Assembly (NCBI GenBank): GCA_031179215.1
Contig: JAPSIA010000008.1
Span: 1 to 46,734, forward strand
Origin: Agrococcus sp.
GTDB lineage: Bacteria > Actinomycetota > Actinomycetes > Actinomycetales > Microbacteriaceae
Reading direction: 5' to 3'
Length of the DNA stretch: 46,734 nucleotides
Positions 1 to 7,437 of this stretch are shown in pieces. Position 1 is the first letter of the stretch. The number at the start of each line of letters is the position of its first letter. The position numbers and the translations under genes are program-made. The notes beneath the pieces were generated by a model. That model was not told the origin of the DNA. It made no database searches and saw only the letters and a list, made by a program, of their open reading frames with translations.

Positions 1-213
1 CGCCGTGCGCGGCCGCTGCAGCGAGTCGGCGAGCTCCTGCATCGTGGCGGCCTTCACGAAGCCGGCCTCGGGATGCGCGGCGATGAGCGCGTCGGTCTTG
101 GCCGTCGTGCGGTTGTACACCGCGACGATGTTGCCCTCGCGCGAGGCGAGGTTGCGGGCCAGGTTCGAGCCCATCACGGCGAGGCCGACGACGGCGATGT
201 TTGCGGAAGGCAT
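1..213 (-). CDS. gnd: 6-phosphogluconate dehydrogenase, N-terminal part (gene runs off the left edge)
   Basis: Reverse-strand translation from ATG (cat at 211-213): MPSANIAVVGLAVMGSNLARNLASREGNIVAVYNRTTAKTDALIAAHPEAGF..., the typical 6PGDH Rossmann N-terminus (GLAVMGSNLA). Confidence 0.9.
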   Translation of the reverse strand, partial: MPSANIAVVGLAVMGSNLARNLASREGNIVAVYNRTTAKTDALIAAHPEAGFVKAATMQELADSLQRPRTA

Positions 214-497
214 GGCGGGAGTCCTCTCGAGGTCTGCGGCTCCCAGGCTATGCGCTCCCGCATGCGGGTCGGCGGGAGCACCGGCGTCGGCCGGGAGGCC
301 CGGAGGATCGGCGGCTGAGCGGACGCTCGGCTGGATGAACCACCCATGGGGCCGCTGAGCCGCGGATCCTCCGGGCACCCGGCGGTGCACCACCCATTCG
401 TCGCTCGCTCGCCGACGGCCGCGCGGGGCGTGCCGCGGCGGCGCGCGTGGCCGGGCCCCCGGTGCGCATCGCCTAGCCTGAGGAGGAAGGAGGCGCC

Positions 498-1550
498 ATG
501 CCCGACACCCTCACGGTGGCCGTCGCGGTCACGATCGACGACGCATCCGCCGACCGCATCCGAGAGCTCGAGCCGAGGGTCAGGCTCGTGCGCGAGCCGG
601 AGCTCACGCGTCCCTGGCGCTGGCACGGCGACTGGGAGGGCGACCCGGACTGGCAGCGCAGCCCCGCGCAGCAGGCGGCGTTCGAGGCGATGCTCGACGG
701 CGCCCAGGCCCTCTTCGGCATCCCCGACGTCTCGCCGCGCGAGCTCGCGCGGACCGTGCGCGCGAACGCCGCGCTGCGGTGGGTGCACACGACCGCGGCG
801 GGCGGCGGCGGGCAGGTCAAGGCCGCCCAGCTCTCGCAGGAGGACCTCGAGCGCGTCACCGTCACCACGAGCGCGGGCATGCACGCGTCGACGCTCGCCG
901 AGTGGGCGCTCTTCGGCGTGCTCGCGGGAGCGAAGGGGCTGCGCCGGCTCGAGGCCGACCAGGCCGCGCGCGTGTGGGGCGACGGTCGCCGGATCATGCG
1001 CCACGTGAGCGAGATGACGGTGCTCGTCGTCGGCCTCGGCGGCATCGGCAAGGTCGTCGCCGAGCGGTTCTCGGCCATGGGCGCGACCGTGTGGGGCACC
1101 ACGCGCCGCGGCGAGCCCGTCGAGCACGTCGACAGGCTCGTGCCGATCGAGCGGCTCGCGGAGGCGGCCGGCCAGGTCGACGCGATCGTCTCGACCCTGC
1201 CGGGCACCGATCGCACCCGGGGCCTCATCGGTGCCGACGTGCTCGGCGCCGTGCGCGACGACACCATCCTGGTCAACGTCGGTCGCGGCACCGTCGTCGA
1301 CGAGCCGGCGCTGCTCGAGGCGCTCGACGCCGGTCGCATCGGCTTCGCGGCGCTCGATGTGACGGCCGTCGAGCCGCTGCCGGCCGAGAGCCCCCTGTGG
1401 GCCCACCCGAGCGTGCTCATCAGCCCGCACACCGCGGCCCTCTCGACGCAGGAGCCGCGCCGCATCGCCGAGCTGTTCGCGGCGAACGCGACGAGGCTCC
1501 TCGACGGCGCGCCGCTGCAGAACGTCATGGACACGAAGGAGTTCTACTGA
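498..1550 (+). CDS. D-2-hydroxyacid dehydrogenase (NAD-binding; possible 2-ketogluconate/hydroxypyruvate reductase type)
   Basis: 350-aa ORF with GLGGIGKVVAERF Rossmann motif, NVGRGTVVDEPAL and SPHTAALS signatures of the 2-hydroxyacid dehydrogenase family; RBS-like ggaggaagg upstream. Confidence 0.88.
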   Translation: MPDTLTVAVAVTIDDASADRIRELEPRVRLVREPELTRPWRWHGDWEGDPDWQRSPAQQAAFEAMLDGAQALFGIPDVSPRELARTVRANAALRWVHTTAAGGGGQVKAAQLSQEDLERVTVTTSAGMHASTLAEWALFGVLAGAKGLRRLEADQAARVWGDGRRIMRHVSEMTVLVVGLGGIGKVVAERFSAMGATVWGTTRRGEPVEHVDRLVPIERLAEAAGQVDAIVSTLPGTDRTRGLIGADVLGAVRDDTILVNVGRGTVVDEPALLEALDAGRIGFAALDVTAVEPLPAESPLWAHPSVLISPHTAALSTQEPRRIAELFAANATRLLDGAPLQNVMDTKEFY

Positions 1551-2326
1551 TGCCGACGGGCACCGCGCTGTTCGACCTCACCGGCCGCACCGCCCTCGTG
1601 ACGGGATCGAGCCAGGGCATCGGGCGCGCGCTCGCGCAGGGCCTCGCCGAGGCGGGCGCGACCGTCGTCGTGCACGGCCGCGATCGCGCCAAGGCCGAGC
1701 GCGCCGCCGCCGAGATCGCCTCGACGACCGGTCGCGAGGCGCACGTGGTCGTCTTCGACGTGACGGATGCGTCGGCGGTCGACGCCGGGATCGCCGACGT
1801 CGAGGCGCGGCTCGGCACGCCCGACATCCTCGTCAACAACGCCGGCATCCAGCGGCGCGCCCCGATCGCCGAGTTCTCGGACGAGGACTGGCACGAGCTC
1901 GTCGCGACGAACCTCACGAGCGCCTTCCTCCTCTCGCGCCGCGTCGCGCGCGGCATGATCGCGCGCGGCTCCGGTCGCATCGTCTCGATCGGCTCGGTGC
2001 AGTCGCAGCTCGCGCGGCCCTCGATCGCGCCCTACAGCGCGACGAAGGGCGCGATCGTCATGCTCACGAAGGGGCTGTGCGCCGACCTCGCGCCGCACGG
2101 CATCGGCGTCAACGCGCTCGCCCCCGGCTACTTCGCGACCGAGCTCACCCAGCAGCTCGTCGACGACGCCGCCTTCTCGGCCTGGGTCGCCCAGCGCACT
2201 CCTGCGGGCCGCTGGGGGCGGGTCGAGGAGCTCGTCGGGGCGCTCGTGTTCCTCGCGAGCGACGCGAGCGCGTTCGTGAACGGCCAGACGATCTTCGTCG
2301 ACGGCGGCATGACGGCCGTCGTCTGA
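1550..2326 (+). CDS. SDR family oxidoreductase, gluconate 5-dehydrogenase / 5-ketogluconate reductase-like
   Basis: FDLTGRTALVTGSSQGIGRALAQGLAEAGA...NNAGIQRR...YSATKGAI: classical SDR TGxxxGIG, NNAG, YxxxK. ATG overlaps the upstream TGA. Context with gluconokinase and gluconate permease supports IdnO-like function. Confidence 0.85.
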   Translation: MPTGTALFDLTGRTALVTGSSQGIGRALAQGLAEAGATVVVHGRDRAKAERAAAEIASTTGREAHVVVFDVTDASAVDAGIADVEARLGTPDILVNNAGIQRRAPIAEFSDEDWHELVATNLTSAFLLSRRVARGMIARGSGRIVSIGSVQSQLARPSIAPYSATKGAIVMLTKGLCADLAPHGIGVNALAPGYFATELTQQLVDDAAFSAWVAQRTPAGRWGRVEELVGALVFLASDASAFVNGQTIFVDGGMTAVV

Positions 2327-2345
2327 CGCGCGGAAGGAGCAGGAC

Positions 2346-3404
2346 ATGAGCCAGAACGTGGCGCTCGTCGCCCACGCGAAGGAGGACGTGCGGATCGAGG
2401 CGCTGCCCGAGCCCGCGCCTGCGGCCGACGAGGCGGTGGTCGCGATCGCCTACGGCGGCATCTGCGGCTCCGACCTCCACTACTGGCTGCACGGGGCGGC
2501 CGGGCAGTCCATCCTGCGCGAGCCGATGGTGCTCGGGCACGAGATCGCCGGGACCGTGCTCATCCCGGCGGCCGACGGCACCGGCCCCGCTGCCGGCACG
2601 CGCGTCGCCGTGCATCCTGCGACCCCGATCGACGACGGCTCCGCGCCCTACCCGGCCGATCGCCCGAACCTCAGCCCCGCGGGCACCTACCTCGGCTCGG
2701 CCGCGCGCGTGCCGCACACGCACGGTGCCTTCGCGAGCCGCGTCGCGCTGCCCGCGCGCATGCTCCGCCCGCTGCCGCCGGGCCTCGACCTGCGACTCGC
2801 CGCGCTCGCCGAGCCGGCCGCCGTCGCGTGGCACGGCGTCGGCCAGGCGGGCGACGTCGCCGGCGCGCGCGTGCTCGTGATCGGCGCCGGACCGATCGGG
2901 GCGCTCGCGATCGCCGTCGCGAAGCACCACGGTGCCGCCGAGATCATCGCGACCGACCTGCACGAGCACCCGCGCGCCCTCGCCGAGGCGCTCGGCGCCA
3001 GCGCGCTCGACGCAGCGGATGCCGAGGGCATCGCCGCCGTGCACGCCGATGTCGTCATCGAGTCCTCGGGCACCGTGCCCGGCCTCGCCGCCGCGATCAG
3101 CGGCGCGCGCCGCGGCGGCACCGTCGTCATGCTCGGGCTCCAGCGCGCCGACGACATCGCGGTGCCGATGGCCACGGCGATCACGCGCGAGCTGACGCTC
3201 GTCGGCTCGTTCCGCTTCAACGACGAGCTCGACGCGGTGCTCGAGGCGCTCGCCGACGGCTCGCTCGAGGCCGAGGCCGTCATCAGCCACGAGCTGCCGG
3301 TCGCCGAGGCCCTGCGCGCCCTCGAGCTCGCGCGCGACGCATCCGTATCCTCGAAGGTGCTGCTGACCTTCCCGACGGCCGGCGGAGAAGGAGTGGACCG
3401 ATGA
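2346..3404 (+). CDS. Zn-dependent alcohol dehydrogenase, L-idonate 5-dehydrogenase-like
   Basis: MDR family: GGICGSDLHYW, GHEIAGTV, GAGPIGALAIAVAKHHGA. Operon context matches idnD. Confidence 0.82.
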   Translation: MSQNVALVAHAKEDVRIEALPEPAPAADEAVVAIAYGGICGSDLHYWLHGAAGQSILREPMVLGHEIAGTVLIPAADGTGPAAGTRVAVHPATPIDDGSAPYPADRPNLSPAGTYLGSAARVPHTHGAFASRVALPARMLRPLPPGLDLRLAALAEPAAVAWHGVGQAGDVAGARVLVIGAGPIGALAIAVAKHHGAAEIIATDLHEHPRALAEALGASALDAADAEGIAAVHADVVIESSGTVPGLAAAISGARRGGTVVMLGLQRADDIAVPMATAITRELTLVGSFRFNDELDAVLEALADGSLEAEAVISHELPVAEALRALELARDASVSSKVLLTFPTAGGEGVDR

Positions 3405-3985
3405 CCGAGACCCGCTATCCGTCGATGATCATCATGGGCGTGCAGGGCTCCGGGAAGTCCACGATCGGCGCCGCGCTCGCGCAGCGGCTCAACATCGACT
3501 TCATCGACGGCGACGACCTGCACCCGCCCGCCAACAAGGAGAAGATGCGCGCCGGCACGCCGCTCACCGACGAGGATCGCGTGCCGTGGCTCAAGACCAT
3601 CGGCCAGACGATCGCCGACGGCGCCGCGAAGGGCCGCGTCACGATCGTCGCGTGCTCGGCGCTCAAGCGCTGGTACCGCGAGCTGCTGCGCTCGAGCGAC
3701 CCCTCGCTCGTGTTCGTGCACCTCGTGGGCGACAAGGGCCTGCTCGCCGACCGGCTCGCGCACCGCGACCACGAGTACATGCCCACGACGCTCCTCGACA
3801 GCCAGATCGAGACCCTCGAGCCGCTCGCCGAGTGGGAGCACGGCATCGCGATCTCCGTCGAGCAGACGCCTGCCGCCATCGTCGACGAGGTCACCCGGAT
3901 CCTGATCGCGCGCGCCACAGGCCGCTCGATCGAGCCCGACCCCGGCACGACCGTCACGGGCGCCATCCGCATCCCCGCCGCCTGA
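3401..3985 (+). CDS. gntK: Gluconokinase
   Basis: MGVQGSGKSTIGAALAQRLN...DGDDLHPPANKEKMRAGTPLTDEDRVPWL, a hallmark gluconokinase sequence; ATG overlaps the preceding stop. Confidence 0.93.
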   Translation: MTETRYPSMIIMGVQGSGKSTIGAALAQRLNIDFIDGDDLHPPANKEKMRAGTPLTDEDRVPWLKTIGQTIADGAAKGRVTIVACSALKRWYRELLRSSDPSLVFVHLVGDKGLLADRLAHRDHEYMPTTLLDSQIETLEPLAEWEHGIAISVEQTPAAIVDEVTRILIARATGRSIEPDPGTTVTGAIRIPAA

Positions 3986-4047
3986 CCCGACCGCCCCACG
4001 AGGGCGGCGTCCCGCTCCGCACCACCCACGCACCAAGGAGTCCGACC

Positions 4048-5457
4048 ATGGAAGACCTCGTCCTCAACTGGGACCTCGGCACCGGCGGCCTGCTGGTGCT
4101 CGCCGCCGCGTCGATCGCGCTGCTGCTCGTGCTCATCATGGCGTTCAAGATCCACGCCTTCCTCGCCCTGATGATCACGAGCCTCCTGACAGCCGTCGCG
4201 GCGGGCATCCCGTTCAACCGGCTGCTCGAGGCCATCGCGTTCGGCTTCAACCCCACCCTCGGCAACGTCATGCTGCTCGTCGCGCTCGGCGCGATGCTCG
4301 GGCGCATGATCGAGACCTCCGGCGGCGCGCGCGTGCTCACCGACAAGCTCATCGGCCGCTTCGGCGAGCAGCGGGCCGGCATGGCCGTCGGCGTCGCGAG
4401 CCTGCTCATGGGCTTCCCGATCTTCTTCGACGCCGGCCTCGTCGTGATGCTGCCGATCATCTACGCCGTCGCCCGGCGGCTCGGCGGCTCGCTCCTGAGC
4501 GTCGCCTTCCCCGCGGCGCTCGCGTTCAGCGCCATGCACATCTTCGTGCCGCCGCACCCGGGCCCGGTCTCGGCATCCGCGATCCTGGGCGCCGACGTCG
4601 GCCTCGTGCTCATCCTCGGCCTCGTCGTCGCGATCCCCGTCTGGTACCTCGTCGGCGTCCTCTTCGGCGGCTGGGTCGGTCGGCGGTACGACATCCCCGT
4701 GCCCTCCATCCTCCAGGGCACGCCCGACGAGGAGCGGGAGATGGAGTCGAACCCGTCGTTCGGCCGCATCGTGATCCTCCTCGCGCTCCCGCTCGTGCTC
4801 ATCATGCTCAACACGGGCCTCAACATGTTCGCCGCGACGCAGGAGGACCCGGACGCGTTCAAGGCCGAGCCCGTCATCGCGCTCCTGCGCACGCTCGGCG
4901 AGACGCCCGTCGCGCTGCTGATCACCGTGCTCGTCTCGATGTGGCTGCTCGGGTGGGGCATGGGCAAGCGCGGCTCCCTCATCGAGAAGGTCGCCGACAG
5001 CGCGCTCGGGCCCATCGCCTCGGTCGTGCTCGTCACCGGCGCCGGCGGCATGTTCGGCGGCGTGCTGCGCGCCACGGGCATCGGCGACGCGATCGCCGAG
5101 TCGCTCAACGCGATCGGCATGCCGGTCATCCTCGCCGCCTTCCTCATCTCGCAGATCGTGCGCATCGCGCAGGGCAGCGCGACGGTGGCGCTCACGACCG
5201 CCGCGTCGCTCATGGCGGGCGTCGTGGTCGACGCGGGCTTCAACCCCGTCGAGCTCGCCGCGATCGTGCTCGCGACCGCCGCGGGCTCGGTGGGCTTCAG
5301 CCACGTCAACGACTCCGGCTTCTGGCTCGTGAGCCGCTTCTTCGGCCTCGACGTGAAGACGACGCTCAAGACGTGGACGATCGCGCAGGGCCTCATGGCC
5401 ATCGTCGGCTTCGCCATCTCGGTCGTGATCTTCCTCGTCGGCGGGCTGCTCGGCTGA
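4048..5457 (+). CDS. gntP: Gluconate:H+ symporter (GntP family)
   Basis: Polytopic protein with ...GAMLGRMIETSGGARVL...FPIFFDAGLVVMLPI...HPGPVSAS...RIAQGSATVALTTAASLM, GntP family motifs; RBS aaggag. Confidence 0.92.
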   Translation: MEDLVLNWDLGTGGLLVLAAASIALLLVLIMAFKIHAFLALMITSLLTAVAAGIPFNRLLEAIAFGFNPTLGNVMLLVALGAMLGRMIETSGGARVLTDKLIGRFGEQRAGMAVGVASLLMGFPIFFDAGLVVMLPIIYAVARRLGGSLLSVAFPAALAFSAMHIFVPPHPGPVSASAILGADVGLVLILGLVVAIPVWYLVGVLFGGWVGRRYDIPVPSILQGTPDEEREMESNPSFGRIVILLALPLVLIMLNTGLNMFAATQEDPDAFKAEPVIALLRTLGETPVALLITVLVSMWLLGWGMGKRGSLIEKVADSALGPIASVVLVTGAGGMFGGVLRATGIGDAIAESLNAIGMPVILAAFLISQIVRIAQGSATVALTTAASLMAGVVVDAGFNPVELAAIVLATAAGSVGFSHVNDSGFWLVSRFFGLDVKTTLKTWTIAQGLMAIVGFAISVVIFLVGGLLG

Positions 5458-5474
5458 CGAGCGCCGCCGACCGG

Positions 5475-5503
5475 CGAGCGGGCCCGCCTCGGCGGCCCGC
5501 TCG
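5475..5503. terminator. Predicted hairpin terminator after gntP
   Basis: CGAGCGGGCC - nested GCC/GGC - GGCCCGCTCG inverted repeat just downstream of the gntP stop. Confidence 0.6.
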
Positions 5504-5512
5504 TCGGGCATG

Positions 5513-5518
5513 TATGAT
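5513..5518 (+). promoter_or_regulatory. Putative -10 element (TATGAT) for rplY
   Basis: ggcatgTATGATcgg between the terminator and a roughly 140-nt leader before rplY. Confidence 0.45.
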
Positions 5519-5664
5519 CGGAGGCTGAACTTCGGCGAGGGATGCACGAGCATCCGTGATCGACGCGGTGGCAGCAGCGGGACAGCCTCCAGCAGGCGCA
5601 GTCCGCTCGCGTGGCGCGTCCGAGTCGACACCACGACGGGCTGCGGCCCACAAGGAGCACTTCC

Positions 5665-6258
5665 ATGAGCACCGAGTACGACCAGCTCGAGACCGAGATC
5701 CGCGAGTCCTTCGGCAAGGGCGCGGCTCGCAAGCTGCGCGCCGCGGGCAAGGTCCCCGCCGTCCTCTACGGTCACGGCGCCGAGCCGCAGCACCTCAGCG
5801 TCGACGCGCACGCCCTCTACCTGCTCGTCCGCCGCTCGAACGCCATCATCGAGCTGCAGATCGAGGGCACGTCGGAGCTCGCGCTCGTGAAGGACGTGCA
5901 GCGCAACCCCGTGCTGCAGGGCATGCAGGCGATCGAGCACGTCGACCTCATCCTCGTCCGCCGCGGCGAGCAGGTCGTCGTCGACGTGCCGGTGCACGTC
6001 GAGGGCGAGTCGGCACCCGGCACGATCTCGAACCTCGAGACGAACTCGCTCTCGATCGAGGTCGAGGCGCTGCACATCCCCGACGCCATCGTCGTCTCGA
6101 TCGAGGGCCTCGAGGAGGGCACGCACGTGCTCGCCCGCGACGTCGAGCTGCCGAAGGGCGCGACGCTGCTCACCGACCCCGAGGCGCTCGTGGTCGGCAT
6201 CATGGCGCCCGCCGCATCGGCGACCGGCGACGAGGCCGAGCAGGCCGACGCGGAGTAG
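5665..6258 (+). CDS. rplY: 50S ribosomal protein L25/general stress protein Ctc
   Basis: ETEIRESFGKGAARKLRAAGKVPAVLYGHGAEPQHLSV...PEALVVGIM, typical L25/Ctc; RBS aaggag. Confidence 0.94.
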   Translation: MSTEYDQLETEIRESFGKGAARKLRAAGKVPAVLYGHGAEPQHLSVDAHALYLLVRRSNAIIELQIEGTSELALVKDVQRNPVLQGMQAIEHVDLILVRRGEQVVVDVPVHVEGESAPGTISNLETNSLSIEVEALHIPDAIVVSIEGLEEGTHVLARDVELPKGATLLTDPEALVVGIMAPAASATGDEAEQADAE

Positions 6259-6289
6259 TCGCATCGCCGACATCGCGCAGACGTGGCTC

Positions 6290-6850
6290 GTGGTCGGGCT
6301 CGGGAACCCCGGGCCCGACTACGCGCGCACGCGCCACAACATCGGCCAGCTCGTCGTGGCCGAGCTCGAGCGTCGCGCGGGCGCGACCGCGAAGCGGCAC
6401 GGCAAGGCCGAGGCGCTCGTCGCCGAGTCGCGCGTGGTCGGCGGGCCCAAGGTCGTCACCGCCTTCCCGCTGTCGTACATGAACCGCTCCGGCGGCCCCG
6501 TCGCGAAGCTCATGGACTACTACGGCGTCGACGCCGAGCACGTCATCGTGCTCCACGACGAGCTCGACCTCCCGCTCGGGCAGGTGCGCCTCAAGCAGGG
6601 CGGCGGCCACGGCGGGCACAACGGCATGCGCGACATCATCGCCGCGCGCGGGCCCGAGGTGCTGCGCGTGCGCCTGGGCATCGGCAGGCCGCCCGGCAGG
6701 CAGGATCCGGCCGACTTCGTGCTGAAGCCCTTCGCGAAGGGCGAGCAGGCCGAGGCGGAGCTGCTCGTGCAGCTGGGCGCCGACGCGGTCGAGCGCGTCA
6801 TCGCCGAGGGCTTCCTCGCCGCGCAGCAGCGCCTCCACGCGCCGTCGTAG
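6290..6850 (+). CDS. pth: Peptidyl-tRNA hydrolase (start codon uncertain)
   Basis: VVGLGNPGPDYARTRHNIGQLV...SYMNRSGGPVAKLM...HDELDLPLGQVRLKQGGGHGGHNGMRDI, classic Pth. Confidence 0.93.
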   Translation: MVGLGNPGPDYARTRHNIGQLVVAELERRAGATAKRHGKAEALVAESRVVGGPKVVTAFPLSYMNRSGGPVAKLMDYYGVDAEHVIVLHDELDLPLGQVRLKQGGGHGGHNGMRDIIAARGPEVLRVRLGIGRPPGRQDPADFVLKPFAKGEQAEAELLVQLGADAVERVIAEGFLAAQQRLHAPS

Positions 6851-6957
6851 CCGCTCGGCGCGCGGCGCTAGCATGGACTGCTTGGAGGCCGAGCCCCATC
6901 GGGCCCCGGCAGCGCCAGCGCCCCGGCGCCGGCGAACCGACCACCAGGGAGACGAAC

Positions 6958-7437
6958 ATGCGGACTCGCTCGATCGCGGCCCTGTGCATGGCCGTCCTCG
7001 TGCTCACGGGCTGCGCGGGCGGCGGCGGCGAGCGCTCCCGCGCTCAGGGCCCAAACGGCTACTCGCTCTCCGCCACGTTCGAGGACGGATCGCTCCTCTG
7101 GTGGGACCGCAGTCCGGAATCGGGCATGACCGACCTCATCGTGCTCGACGCCTCCGGGCAGCGGTCGGCCTCGTGCCTCGCGGGTGAGCCGGCCTACTGC
7201 GTCGAGGGCCAGAGCGGCTCGCAGGTCGTGCTCGTCATCGGTCCCGCCGGCTCGCAGCGCGCGGTCATGCAGTGGTTCGGCCAGGAGGTCGAGCTCGTGC
7301 GCGGCGAGCTCCCCGCCGATGCGGGCGACGACGCGCTGCCCGTCTTCGGCGGCATCATGCCGCCGCCCGCCGATGAGGAGCAGGGCTACCACCTCGACGT
7401 GCTCGACGACGCGGGCGAAGTCGTCTTCTCCTCGTGA
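6958..7437 (+). CDS. Putative lipoprotein of unknown function
   Basis: MRTRSIAALCMAVLVLTGCAGGG: lipobox LTGC signal peptide; ATG preceded by a ccagggagac RBS; possible TAGCAT -10 at about 6869. Confidence 0.75.
   Translation: MRTRSIAALCMAVLVLTGCAGGGGERSRAQGPNGYSLSATFEDGSLLWWDRSPESGMTDLIVLDASGQRSASCLAGEPAYCVEGQSGSQVVLVIGPAGSQRAVMQWFGQEVELVRGELPADAGDDALPVFGGIMPPPADEEQGYHLDVLDDAGEVVFSS

Noticed and set aside
3415-6273. 952-aa minus-strand ORF
   Set aside because: Antisense to gluconokinase, gntP and rplY; composition artefact.
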